Part shown: one piece after another, positions 9,179-19,356 of the stretch
Layout of the letters: each line of letters starts with the position of its first letter
Position numbering within the stretch: position 1 is the stretch's first letter
Source of the DNA: Lachnospiraceae bacterium
GTDB lineage: Bacteria; Bacillota; Clostridia; Lachnospirales; Lachnospiraceae
DNA length: 64,000 bases
Reading direction: 5' to 3'
NCBI GenBank assembly: GCA_021199235.1
Contig: JAJQIL010000030.1
Location: 35,296-99,295, forward strand
The notes under the pieces: model-generated
Told to the model about the DNA's origin: nothing
What the model saw: only the letters and a program-made list of their open reading frames with translations
Databases searched by the model: none
Translations under genes and position numbers: made by a program

Positions 9179-9234
9179 CAATATGCGCAGGGGACAAGTC
9201 TCCCTACTCGATTGGTTTTATTGATTAACGGGTC

Positions 9235-11424
9235 TTACAGATGCAGCACGCGGTCCTTGATCTCCTGTGTGCGTCCCTGATTCCAGAACTGGGTGCCGAT
9301 GTAGCCGCAGGTACGGCGGGCAACGCTCATCTTGTCCTGGTCGCGGTTGCCGCAGTTCGGGCATTCCCAGACGAGCTTGCCGGCTTCATCCTCGACGATC
9401 TGGATCTCGCCGTTGTAGCCGCAGCAGTTGCAGTAGTCGCTCTTGGTATTCAGCTCAGCGTACATGATGTTGTCGTAGATGAACTTCATCACGGAGAGTA
9501 CCGCCGGAATGTTGTTCTGCATGTTCGGCACTTCCACGTAGCTGATCGCACCGCCCGGAGAGAGCTCCTGGAACGGGGCCTCGAAGCTCAGTTTGCTGAA
9601 TGCGTCGATCTCTTCGGTCACATGGACATGGTAGCTGTTGGTGATGTAGTTTTTATCGGTCACGCCAGGAATGATGCCGAAGCGCTTTTTCAGAAGCTTC
9701 GCAAAACGGTAGGTCGTGGATTCCATCGGCGTGCCGTAGACGGAATAGCTGATGTTCTCCGCAGCCTTCCATTCGGCACATTTGTCGTTAAGGCGCTGCA
9801 TGACTGCCATTGCGAACGGGCGGGTCTCCGGGTCGGTATGGGATTTGCCGAGCATGCGCACGCACATCTCGTAGAGTCCCGCGTAGCCCAGGGAAATTGT
9901 TGAATACCCGTTATAAAGAAGCTTGTCAATCGTCTCACCCTTTTTCAGGCGCGCAAGCGCGCCGTACTGCCAGAGGATCGGCGCTACGTCGGACACGGTG
10001 CCGAGAAGGCGCTCGTGGCGGCAGCGCAGGGCGCGGTGGCAGAGCTCCAGGCGCTCGTCGAGGATTTTCCAGAACTTATCCATATCGCCCTCGGAGGAGC
10101 AGGCCACGTCTACCAGATTGATGGTGACGACGCCCTGATTGAAACGGCCGTAGAATTTGTGGCTTCCGTCCGGGTTCCGCTGGGAATCCTCCACGGTGAG
10201 GAAGGAGCGGCAGCCCATGCAGGTGTAGACGTTGCCGCGTTTCAGTTTTTTCATCATCTTCGCGGAGATGTAGTCCGGTACCATGCGTTTCGCCGTACAC
10301 TCTGCGGCAAGCTCGGTCAGATACCAGTATTTGGAATCCTCGGTGATATTGTCCTCGTCAAGCACATAGATCAGCTTCGGGAACGCGGGCGTGATCCACG
10401 CGCCGCTCTCATTTTTGACGCCCTGCATCCGCTGGCGCATCACTTCCTCGATGATCAGAGCAAGGTCGTCGCGCGTCCGTCCTTCCGGAACCTCGTCGAG
10501 GTACATAAACATGGTCACAAAAGGAGCCTGTCCGTTGCAGGCCATCAGGGTGATGAGCTGGTACTGGATGGTCTGGATGCCGCTGGTGATCTCGTCCTTT
10601 AAGCGGCGTTCTGTCACCATGGAGATGATCTCCTCGTCCAGCGGTTCGCCGCAGGCTTCCCGCTCTTCGATGACCTTGCCGCGCAGCTTCTGGCGGCTGA
10701 TGTCCACGAACGGAGCCAGATGTGCCAGAGAAAATGACTGGCCGCCGTACTGGTTGCTCGCTACCTGCGCGACGATCTGTGTCGTCACATTGCAGGCGGT
10801 AAAGAAGCTGTGCGGCTTCTCGATCATCGTCTCACTGATCACCGTGCCGTTCTGCAGCATGTCCTCCAGATTGATCAGGTCGCAGTTGTGCTCCCGCTGC
10901 GCGTAATAGTCCGAATCGTGAAAATGGATAATGCCCTCCTCATGCGCCTGCACGATCTCTTCCGGGAGCAGCACGCGCATGGTCAGATCCTTGCTGACTT
11001 CGCCCGCCATATAATCGCGCTGTGTCGAATTGATGGTCGGGTTTTTATTGGAATTCTCCTGCTTTGCGTTCTCATTGATCTGATCCAGCAGCGACAGGAT
11101 GCTGTTGTCCGTGGTATTGGTCTTGCGGGAAAGCTCGCGTTTATAACGATAGCGCACATATTTCTGCGCCACCTCGTAGCCGCGCATCTCCATGATGCCC
11201 GTCTCGACCAGATCCTGTATGTCCTCGACATTCAGCGCATGAGAAGACTCCACCGCCTGTCTCGCGATCGTATCCGCCACTGCCGTGATCTGATAGTCGC
11301 TTAAACGATGGATCTTTTCTACGCTGTTATTCGCCTTGCGCACCGCGTTCTCAATCTTTGATTTGTCAAAGACCACTTCCTCGCCGCTGCGCTTGATTAC
11401 ATTTGCCTTTGTAGCTTCACTCAT
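9235..11424 (-). CDS. nrdD: Anaerobic (class III) ribonucleoside-triphosphate reductase
   Basis: ATP-cone N-terminus (KRSGEEVVFDKSKIENAVRKA), NRDQDKMSVARRTCGYIG C-terminus, zinc-site CNCCGYNG/CPNCGN. Confidence 0.96.
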   Translation of the reverse strand: MSEATKANVIKRSGEEVVFDKSKIENAVRKANNSVEKIHRLSDYQITAVADTIARQAVESSHALNVEDIQDLVETGIMEMRGYEVAQKYVRYRYKRELSRKTNTTDNSILSLLDQINENAKQENSNKNPTINSTQRDYMAGEVSKDLTMRVLLPEEIVQAHEEGIIHFHDSDYYAQREHNCDLINLEDMLQNGTVISETMIEKPHSFFTACNVTTQIVAQVASNQYGGQSFSLAHLAPFVDISRQKLRGKVIEEREACGEPLDEEIISMVTERRLKDEITSGIQTIQYQLITLMACNGQAPFVTMFMYLDEVPEGRTRDDLALIIEEVMRQRMQGVKNESGAWITPAFPKLIYVLDEDNITEDSKYWYLTELAAECTAKRMVPDYISAKMMKKLKRGNVYTCMGCRSFLTVEDSQRNPDGSHKFYGRFNQGVVTINLVDVACSSEGDMDKFWKILDERLELCHRALRCRHERLLGTVSDVAPILWQYGALARLKKGETIDKLLYNGYSTISLGYAGLYEMCVRMLGKSHTDPETRPFAMAVMQRLNDKCAEWKAAENISYSVYGTPMESTTYRFAKLLKKRFGIIPGVTDKNYITNSYHVHVTEEIDAFSKLSFEAPFQELSPGGAISYVEVPNMQNNIPAVLSVMKFIYDNIMYAELNTKSDYCNCCGYNGEIQIVEDEAGKLVWECPNCGNRDQDKMSVARRTCGYIGTQFWNQGRTQEIKDRVLHL

Positions 11425-11574
11425 TTTACTCTCTCCATTTCGTCGGTATCGATCTGTGCAGCCTGCGGCTGTTTTATCCTTAAAAAAAGCGCAAACCCCG
11501 GTCAGATGGACCAAAAAGGCTCTTAGGCCGGGCGGCTGCACAATCGGTTTTTAACTTATACTATGGAACATATG

Positions 11575-11622
11575 ACACATTATCTGGTGTGATATGTGGA
11601 TGAACCGCACCAGATATTGCGC
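11575..11622 (-). promoter_or_regulatory. Tandem NrdR boxes upstream of nrdD
   Basis: ACACATTATCTGGTGT (11575-11590) and GCACCAGATATTGCGC (11607-11622); 32 bp centre-to-centre. Confidence 0.8.
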
Positions 11623-11782
11623 ATGTTCCATGATACAGGGTTTTCAGAAAAAGTCAAGACACAATCGAAGAAAACGGATGTAGAAAAAGAGAATGGAAAT
11701 TTGTGGAAAATGATATAAGGATACAAAAACGAAAAAAGGTCATTAAATTTTCATAAAAACCATGAAGTTTTTATAGGTCTGG

Positions 11783-11811
11783 TTGACAAACACCCCTTCT
11801 TTTGCCATAAT
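11783..11811 (+). promoter_or_regulatory. Sigma-A promoter for ABC transporter gene
   Basis: TTGACA (11783-11788), 17-bp spacer, CATAAT (11806-11811). Confidence 0.65.
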
Positions 11812-11982
11812 GCAAGGCGGTAATGTGCGGCGAAATAATCATGGCTGCACTGAAATGAAGTCAGGAAAATGTGCCTTTTTTCGGAAAATTGCTGATTCTT
11901 CGGAAAACGAAGAAACGCAGCAGTTGTGAAGAAACAGAACAGTTACGAGGCACAAAATGAGCATGAGAAAGAAGGGAAAAGA

Positions 11983-14900
11983 ATGCTGGAACTGAAAGCG
12001 ATAAAGAAGGATTACCTCGCGGGAGAGAACACAGTTCACGCGCTGAAGGGGATCGATCTGCAATTCCGCAGCAGCGAATTTGTTGCGATCCTGGGACCGT
12101 CCGGCTGCGGCAAGACGACGATGCTGAATATCATCGGCGGGCTGGATCAGTACACGGAAGGCGATCTGATCATCAATGGTGTTTCGACAAAGAAATATAA
12201 GGATCGGGACTGGGATACCTATCGGAACCATTCGATCGGTTTTGTATTTCAGACATACAATCTGATTCCACATCAGACTGTGCTGCGCAATGTGGAGCTG
12301 GCGCTGACGCTGGCCGGAGTGTCCAAGTCTGAGCGGCGTGAGCGGGCGAAAGCGGCGCTGGAGGAAGTGGGGCTGGGCAACCAGCTGCACAAGCTGCCGA
12401 ATGAGATGTCCGGCGGGCAGATGCAGCGCGTGGCTATTGCGCGTGCGCTGGTGAACAATCCGGATATCATCCTCGCGGATGAGCCGACCGGCGCGCTGGA
12501 TACGGAGACGAGCGTGCAGGTGATGGAGATCCTTAAAAAGATTTCCCACGACCGCCTGATCATCATGGTGACGCACAACCCGGATCTGGCGGAGCGCTAT
12601 TCTTCCCGGACGATCCGGATGCTGGACGGAGAAATTATTTCCGATTCCATGCCGCTGACGCAGGAGGAGATTGAAAAAGAGAAGCAGACGGACCGCCAGG
12701 CGCGGATCCGGAGCGGCAAGTCGAAGAAGCCGTCGATGTCGCTGTTTACCTCGTTCGGTCTGTCGCTGAAGAATCTGACGACAAAGAGCGGGCGGACGCT
12801 TCTGACCGCGTTTGCCGGGAGTATCGGCATCATCGGCATCGCGCTGATCCTCTCTATTTCACAGGGGCTGACGACTTATATCGATGAGGTCGAGGAAGAT
12901 ACGCTGTCCTCCTATCCGCTGACGCTGGAGGCGGAGAGTATTAATATCAGCTCTGTGCTGGAGACCTTTATGAACGTGCAGAACAGTGATGTGGAGCACG
13001 ATACCGACGCGGTGTATCAGAAGGCTGCCCTGCAGGAGATGCTGAACGCGATCAACAACATGGAGGAGAGCGAGAACGATCTGGCCTCCTTTAAGGAATA
13101 TCTGGAACAGAAGATGGCGGAGGAGGACTCGTCCCTTTATGAAGCGTTAAGCGGCGTGCAGTATACCTATGATCTGGAACTGTCCGTTTATACAGAGAAT
13201 GTGGACGGTGAGATTGAAGAGTCGGACGTGACGAATCTTCTGATGGAGATTATGGCCAGCTATATGAATCTGGATTCAGAGACGATGTCTTCCCTGATGG
13301 GGAACACGGAAAGCTCTTCGATGTATTCGTCGATGACCACGATGTCCAGTTCCATCTGGCAGGAAATGCTTTCCGGCAACGACGGTTCTTATGTCAATGA
13401 TCTGCTCAAAAGGCAGTATGATCTGGTCTACGGCTCCTGGCCGAACGACTACAATGAGGTCGTGCTGGTGCTGGATGAAAATAATGAGATTGACGATATG
13501 ACTCTCTATGCGCTGGGTCTGATCTCCGAAGATACGATCATGGAGATTGCGGACGCGGCGAATGACGGGACCGAGGCGCAGATTGACGATACCTCCTGGA
13601 GCTACGAGGAGATCTGCGACCGGGAATACCGCGTGATACTGGATTGCGACGCGTATTCTTATGACAGCGCGACCGGCACGTACATTGACCTTCGTGAGAC
13701 CGAAAGCGGCCTGCAGTATCTCTATGACAATGCGCTTTCCCTGAAAGTAGTCGGCGTCATCCGGACGAATGAGGATGCGACCACTGCCATGCTGGACAAC
13801 GGGATCGCCTATACGAGCGCGCTGACCGAGTATGTGATCGAAGCATCCAGGGAGTCGGATGTGGCGATCTCCCAGCTGGAGAATACGACCACGGACGTGC
13901 TGACCGGCCTGCCGTTCGCGGAAGGCGCTGACAGCCTGACGGATGAGGAAAAGCGGACAGACTTCCTTGCGTGGGTGGCGGAGATTTCCGATGAGGAAAA
14001 GGCGGAGGTCTATATGGAGATCATGAGCACTCCGTCGGATGAACAGCTGGAAGCATCGCTTGAGGAAGCGATGGCGGCTTATACGATTGAGGAGATGCGC
14101 GAGATGCTCATCCAGTCTCTGGAATCAGAGATGAGCCTGGATGAGGAGACGGCAGCGGAATATGTAGAAAGTATGAGCGATGAGAACATTACCGCGATGT
14201 TCTCGCAGGCATTGACCGCACAGATCACAGAACAGTACGCGGCGCAGGTGGCGGAGCAGCTTGGCACCATGACCACAGAGGAGCTTGCGGCGGCGCTGGA
14301 CGCATCAGTGGATTCTTACACGGCGGAAGAGTGTGCAGAGTTTTACGAGGACGTGATGGAATTCTCCGACAGCACCTGGGAGGATAACCTGCTGAAGCTG
14401 GGCTATCTGGATCTGGATGATCCGTCTTCCATCAACCTGTATGCGTCCTCATTTGAAAATAAGGATGTGGTTGAGGACGCGATCGCCGAATACAACGAGG
14501 ACAGAGACGATCTGGAACAGATCAAGTATACGGATTATGTCGGTATCATGATGTCGTCGATCACGACCATCATCAACGCCATCACCTACGTACTGATCGG
14601 CTTTGTGGCGATTTCCCTGATTGTATCCTCGATTATGATCGCTGTGATCACGCTGATCTCCGTTCAGGAGCGCACGAAGGAGATCGGTATCCTGCGCGCA
14701 ATCGGCGCGTCGAAACGCGACGTATCCAGTATGTTCAATGCGGAGACTGTGATCATCGGTTTCTGCTCCGGTATTTTGGGTGTGGTTGTGACCGTGCTGC
14801 TGTGCTTCCCGATCAATTCCCTCATCCACACGGCGACCGGCATTACGGCTTTGAACGCCTACCTGCCGACTGAGGCTGGTGCAATACTGGTTCTGATCAG

Positions 14901-14985
14901 CGTGCTGCTGACCCTGATCGCGGGCATCATCCCGTCGCGGAGTGCGGCGAAGAAGGATCCGGTAGTCGCGCTGCGGACAGAATAA
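11983..14985 (+). CDS. ABC transporter ATPase-FtsX/MacB-like permease fusion
   Basis: GPSGCGKTTMLNIIGGL, MSGGQMQRVAIARAL, ILADEPTGALD; FtsX-type TM region SVQERTKEIGILRAIGASKRDVSSMF; large extracytoplasmic insert. Confidence 0.92.
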   Translation: MLELKAIKKDYLAGENTVHALKGIDLQFRSSEFVAILGPSGCGKTTMLNIIGGLDQYTEGDLIINGVSTKKYKDRDWDTYRNHSIGFVFQTYNLIPHQTVLRNVELALTLAGVSKSERRERAKAALEEVGLGNQLHKLPNEMSGGQMQRVAIARALVNNPDIILADEPTGALDTETSVQVMEILKKISHDRLIIMVTHNPDLAERYSSRTIRMLDGEIISDSMPLTQEEIEKEKQTDRQARIRSGKSKKPSMSLFTSFGLSLKNLTTKSGRTLLTAFAGSIGIIGIALILSISQGLTTYIDEVEEDTLSSYPLTLEAESINISSVLETFMNVQNSDVEHDTDAVYQKAALQEMLNAINNMEESENDLASFKEYLEQKMAEEDSSLYEALSGVQYTYDLELSVYTENVDGEIEESDVTNLLMEIMASYMNLDSETMSSLMGNTESSSMYSSMTTMSSSIWQEMLSGNDGSYVNDLLKRQYDLVYGSWPNDYNEVVLVLDENNEIDDMTLYALGLISEDTIMEIADAANDGTEAQIDDTSWSYEEICDREYRVILDCDAYSYDSATGTYIDLRETESGLQYLYDNALSLKVVGVIRTNEDATTAMLDNGIAYTSALTEYVIEASRESDVAISQLENTTTDVLTGLPFAEGADSLTDEEKRTDFLAWVAEISDEEKAEVYMEIMSTPSDEQLEASLEEAMAAYTIEEMREMLIQSLESEMSLDEETAAEYVESMSDENITAMFSQALTAQITEQYAAQVAEQLGTMTTEELAAALDASVDSYTAEECAEFYEDVMEFSDSTWEDNLLKLGYLDLDDPSSINLYASSFENKDVVEDAIAEYNEDRDDLEQIKYTDYVGIMMSSITTIINAITYVLIGFVAISLIVSSIMIAVITLISVQERTKEIGILRAIGASKRDVSSMFNAETVIIGFCSGILGVVVTVLLCFPINSLIHTATGITALNAYLPTEAGAILVLISVLLTLIAGIIPSRSAAKKDPVVALRTE

Positions 14986-15072
14986 ATGGTCTGGTTCTCC
15001 TGCTGCGTACCGGCAGAGATGATCGGATCATGATGGCAGATGATATCAGCTGCATTGACAATATGATAAATC

Positions 15073-15111
15073 ATGACAGGTCTGCGTACTTGCTGCGCAG
15101 GCCTGTTTTTT
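15073..15111 (+). terminator. Terminator after ABC fusion
   Basis: acaggtctgcg...cgcaggcctgt followed by TTTTTT. Confidence 0.75.
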
Positions 15112-15146
15112 GCTTTATAGGAAACTTCGTTCCTATAAAGCAAAAA
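15107..15146. repeat. 17-bp perfect hairpin adjacent to terminator
   Basis: TTTTTGCTTTATAGGAA-acttcg-TTCCTATAAAGCAAAAA. Confidence 0.8.
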
Positions 15147-15321
15147 CGCTCCGCGGGGATGCGCAGGGCCGGATAAGTCCTCCCGGTCCGATTCAATTGG
15201 GATGCGTATGCCATGCAGGAAATCAGCAGATTTCGCTTGTGAATTTATATTGCAGCGTGTATAATCGGACATGGTTATTATTTGCTGTGCGGACAAAATA
15301 TGAAAAGATTGGGGAACGAAT

Positions 15322-16497
15322 ATGGAAACAAAGAGATTTGTGGAAGAAGTAAAGCAGCATCTGACAGAAAAACTGATCCCGTTCTGGTCGGGACTGAAGG
15401 ACGAGGAGAACGGCGGATTCTGCGGCTATATGGGGTACGACCTGCAGCGTGATCCGACGTACGAGAAAGGCTGTATCCTGAACAGTCGGATCTTATGGTT
15501 TTTCTCTAACGCGTATTTGCTTTTAAAGGATGAAGCGCTGCTGGAGAACGCGTCTCATGCATACCGTTTTCTGCGGGATCACTGCCTGGATAAGGAGCAG
15601 GGAGGTGTATACTGGTCGGTAACATACGACGGGAAGCCGAACGATGATACGAAGCATACGTATAATCAGGCATTTGCCATTTACGCGCTGTCTTCTTATT
15701 ATGATGCCTCGAAGGATCAGGAGGCGCTGGATATCGCCTTTGGTCTGCAGAATGTGATCGAGGAAAAATGCACGGATGAATACGGCTATCTGGAGGCGTT
15801 TGACCGCTATTTCCGGCCGGTGTCGAATGAGAAGCTTTCAGAGAACGGCGTAATGGCGGAAAAGACGATGAACACGCTGCTGCATGTGTTCGAGGCGTAT
15901 ACGGAGCTTTACCGCGTGACGCATCACAGCTATACGGCAGAACGGCTGGAGTTCATGCTCGATCTGTTCTCGCAGAAGGTATACAATCCGGAAAAGGGAC
16001 GACAGGAGGTGTTCTTTGACCGCACCTGGAATACGCTGATCGACCTGTATTCTTATGGACATGATATTGAGACCTCCTGGCTTCTGGACCGCGGCCTTGA
16101 GGTACTGGATAATCCGCTCTATACGGAACCGGTCGCGCCGATCACAGATGAGATCGCGGAAAATATTTACGGCCGTGCATACAACGACCATTCGGTGATG
16201 AATGAGGCGGAGAACGGCGTGGACGATACGAAGCGCGTCTGGTGGATTCAGGCTGAGGCCATCGTGGGCTTTATCAACGCCTGGCAGAAAAATGGCAATG
16301 AGAAATACCTTGACGCGGCGAAAGACATCTGGGGCTACATCTGCTCATACTTTGTAGATTCGCGCGAGGGATCGGAATGGTTTGAAAATGTCAACGCCGA
16401 TCACACGCCGATGGAGCTGCCGATCGTGCAGCCGTGGAAATGCCCGTATCACAACGGCCGCATGTGCATGGAAGTGATCCGCAGACTGGGAGAGTGA
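15322..16497 (+). CDS. AGE-family epimerase, likely cellobiose 2-epimerase
   Basis: LIPFWSGLKDEENGGFCGYMGYDL, HTYNQAFAIYALSSYYDAS, RVWWIQAEAIVGFINAWQ, MELPIVQPWKCPYHNGRMCMEVIRR. Confidence 0.88.
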   Translation: METKRFVEEVKQHLTEKLIPFWSGLKDEENGGFCGYMGYDLQRDPTYEKGCILNSRILWFFSNAYLLLKDEALLENASHAYRFLRDHCLDKEQGGVYWSVTYDGKPNDDTKHTYNQAFAIYALSSYYDASKDQEALDIAFGLQNVIEEKCTDEYGYLEAFDRYFRPVSNEKLSENGVMAEKTMNTLLHVFEAYTELYRVTHHSYTAERLEFMLDLFSQKVYNPEKGRQEVFFDRTWNTLIDLYSYGHDIETSWLLDRGLEVLDNPLYTEPVAPITDEIAENIYGRAYNDHSVMNEAENGVDDTKRVWWIQAEAIVGFINAWQKNGNEKYLDAAKDIWGYICSYFVDSREGSEWFENVNADHTPMELPIVQPWKCPYHNGRMCMEVIRRLGE

Positions 16498-16631
16498 AAG
16501 CAGTGACTGCGTAATTGTGAAGGTACTGAACAGTTACACGACTGCTTTGTGAAACACCTGGAACCGGCCGGTGATTTTCGTGAGCAGATGAAAAATCAAC
16601 GTGTCTGTGTCAGGCGGCAATCGGCCGATAT

Positions 16632-16755
16632 TTATAGTGAACGACAAAATTCTTTTGTCATTCACTATAACTGATGCACACAGACGCGCATGGAATGGCT
16701 GCTTTGCAGCCTCGCGTCTGGCGCAAAGTAAAACGACTTACGTCGTTTACTATAA
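16632..16755. repeat. 124-bp MITE-like palindromic element with terminal inverted repeats
   Basis: TTATAGTGAACGAC at left end; reverse complement of right end is TTATAGTAAACGAC; internal hairpins. Confidence 0.6.
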
Positions 16756-16771
16756 TATGGGGAGAATAGCT

Positions 16772-19060
16772 ATGATTCAGTACGACGAAGCACACCACAT
16801 TTTTAAGCTGGATACACCGAATACCAGCTATATATTTGGTTTAACAGATGAGAGCTATCCGGGCCAGATTTATTATGGAAAAAAGATAGAGGATACCGAT
16901 CTCGGCTATCTGCTGCGGGAGGATGAGCGGCCGCAGCCGCCGTCCGTTCTGCGGCGTGAGAAGGCGGGATATTTTGACTTTTACCCGATGGAGTATCCGT
17001 CCGCCGGGATCGGCGATGCCAGAGAGAGCTGCATCGGCATCCACACGATGGATGGGCAGGAAGGACTGGAGCTGCGGTATCGCTCCCATCAGATCTATGC
17101 CGGGAAAAAACCTCTGGAGGGGCTGCCTGCGACCTGGGACGCGGAGCCGGCCGGGACTTCAGAGACAGATCCCGACAGCTCAGATAAGACAACTGACAAA
17201 GAGGTACAGGCCGCAGACTGTAGCTGCAGCACTCTGGAGGTGACGCTGGAGGATGAGGTGACCGGCATTTGGGTGATCCTTTCCTATACGGCGTTTGAGG
17301 ACACGGACGCGATCACAAGAAGTGTCCGCGTGGAAAACAAAGGAGAGCGGAGCATCTACCTGACGAAGGTGCTTTCCGCCTGCCTGCATGTGGAGCAGGA
17401 GAATCTGGAGGTGCTCACTCTGCCGGGTTCCTGGTCCAGAGAGCGGCAGATCCAGCGGCAGAAGCTCGGCTACGGCAGCATTGTGACGGAGTCGATCCGC
17501 GGCATTTCCAGCCACCAGGATCATCCGTTTATGGCTCTCGTCACAGAGAACTGCACGCAGACGACCGGTGATGTCTACGCGGTGAATTTCGTTTATTCGG
17601 GGAATTTTATCGCCAAAGCAATGCGGGATCAGTTTGACCAGACCCGTATGGTGATGGGGATTCATCCGGATCGTTTCTGCTGGAAGCTGGAGTCGGGAGA
17701 AAGCTTTCAGGCGCCGGAGGCGGTGCTGGTCTACTCGGACGAGGGACTTGGAAAGATGACGAGAGCCTTTCACAGCTTATATCGGAACCATCTGATCCGC
17801 GGCTACTGGAAAGACCGGCGGCGTCCGGTGCTGATCAATAACTGGGAAGCCACCTATTTTGATTTTGATACGGAGAAGCTGCTGGCTATCGCACGTGAGG
17901 CGGCGGAGCGCGGGATTGAGATGCTGGTCGTGGACGACGGCTGGTTCGGATATCGGAGCAATGACGACAGCAGCCTTGGCGACTGGCAGGTAAATGAGAA
18001 AAAGCTGCCCGGCGGATTTACTTATCTGGCGCAGGAGGTCAATAAGCTGGGCATGAAGCTGGGCATCTGGCTGGAGCCGGAGATGGTTTCGGAGGATTCC
18101 AACCTTTACCGGGCGCATCCGGACTGGGCGCTGCAGATGAACGGCCGGGAGCCGGGGCAGGCCCGCGCGCAGTATGTGCTGGATCTAAGCCGTCCGGAGG
18201 TTGCGGAGTATGTCTACGGGATGATCCGTGACGTCCTCTCTTCCGCGAATATTGAATATGTAAAATGGGATATGAACCGTCTGCTCTCGGATGTCGGCAA
18301 TCTGACGCTGCCGTCTGACCGGCAGGGGGAGATCATGCACCGCTATATGCTGGCCGTCTACAGTCTGCAGGATCGTCTGACGAAAGATTTTCCGCAGCTG
18401 CTTTTGGAGAACTGCTGCTCCGGCGGCGGACGGTTTGATCCGGGCATGCTTTACTACAGCCCGCAGATCTGGTGCTCGGATGATACGGATGCCATCGAAC
18501 GCCTGTCAATTCAGGAAGGCACGCAGCTGCTCTATCCCCTCTCCTGCATCGGTGCGCATGTATCGATCTGCCCGAATCATGGCACGGGCCGCGTGACACC
18601 GTTTGAGACAAGAGGAGTGGTGGCGCTCTCCGGCACGTTCGGCTATGAACTGGATATTACAAGACTCTCTGATGAGGAGAAAGATCAGATTCCGGGCCAG
18701 GTGGCGCATTATAAGCAATACAGTCATCTGATCCGCAATGGTGAGTATTACCGCATCGCTTCCTGGAGAGAGAATCATTTGTGTGACTGCTTCATGATTG
18801 TCTCGAAGAATCGGGCGGAAGCGCTGTGCACGTATGTTCAGGTACTTTCGCAGATCAACTGCAAGAGCCTCCGTATCCGCCTGCAGGGGCTGGATCCTGA
18901 CGCGTTTTACAGCGTGACAGAGGTGACACTCGCAGCAGGCAGTGAGAATGAAGCGGCCGGGAAGCGATACCAGGGCGCGGCTCTGATGTATGCAGGGATT
19001 CTGATGCCGCGGGTGATGGGAGATTTTAAAGCCCGGCTGCTTTATATAAAGAGAATCTGA
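16772..19060 (+). CDS. Alpha-galactosidase, GH36 family
   Basis: VVDDGWFG, LGIWLEPEMVSEDSNLYRAHPDW, YVKWDMNR, ENCCSGGGRFDPGMLYYSPQIWCSDDTDAIERL. Confidence 0.95.
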   Translation: MIQYDEAHHIFKLDTPNTSYIFGLTDESYPGQIYYGKKIEDTDLGYLLREDERPQPPSVLRREKAGYFDFYPMEYPSAGIGDARESCIGIHTMDGQEGLELRYRSHQIYAGKKPLEGLPATWDAEPAGTSETDPDSSDKTTDKEVQAADCSCSTLEVTLEDEVTGIWVILSYTAFEDTDAITRSVRVENKGERSIYLTKVLSACLHVEQENLEVLTLPGSWSRERQIQRQKLGYGSIVTESIRGISSHQDHPFMALVTENCTQTTGDVYAVNFVYSGNFIAKAMRDQFDQTRMVMGIHPDRFCWKLESGESFQAPEAVLVYSDEGLGKMTRAFHSLYRNHLIRGYWKDRRRPVLINNWEATYFDFDTEKLLAIAREAAERGIEMLVVDDGWFGYRSNDDSSLGDWQVNEKKLPGGFTYLAQEVNKLGMKLGIWLEPEMVSEDSNLYRAHPDWALQMNGREPGQARAQYVLDLSRPEVAEYVYGMIRDVLSSANIEYVKWDMNRLLSDVGNLTLPSDRQGEIMHRYMLAVYSLQDRLTKDFPQLLLENCCSGGGRFDPGMLYYSPQIWCSDDTDAIERLSIQEGTQLLYPLSCIGAHVSICPNHGTGRVTPFETRGVVALSGTFGYELDITRLSDEEKDQIPGQVAHYKQYSHLIRNGEYYRIASWRENHLCDCFMIVSKNRAEALCTYVQVLSQINCKSLRIRLQGLDPDAFYSVTEVTLAAGSENEAAGKRYQGAALMYAGILMPRVMGDFKARLLYIKRI

Positions 19061-19203
19061 ATTACCTTATAAAAACAATCACATTTGTGTTACAAGTATG
19101 ATACAGTCATTTGTCGGTTTCCATGAAAAACTGTTTCAGATGGCTGTATCTTTTTGAAAAAAACAGGATTTTATGCGGAAACTCTATTGACAAATGCAGA
19201 GAG

Positions 19204-19344
19204 TGTTGTTATAGTAGTTAGCAAGAACTAACAGCAAAAAGATTAGACTAACTTGCAGAGCAATGGTTTTGATACAATGCGCGAATGTTCATCTGGCGCT
19301 CAAAAGAGCGCCTTTTTAAGGGAGAAAGGTTAGAGTATACTAAC
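19204..19344 (+). promoter_or_regulatory. Leader with two GTTAG-N6-CTAAC operators (putative iron-responsive)
   Basis: GTTAGcaagaaCTAAC (19217-19232) directly after a -10 TATAGT; GTTAGagtataCTAAC (19329-19344) near RBS. Confidence 0.55.
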
Positions 19345-19356
19345 TGGGAGGCTCAT

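Noticed and set aside
11839-12576. 245-aa minus-strand ORF near the ABC fusion
   Set aside because: Antisense to the ATPase domain of the ABC gene, which has clear Walker motifs and promoter.
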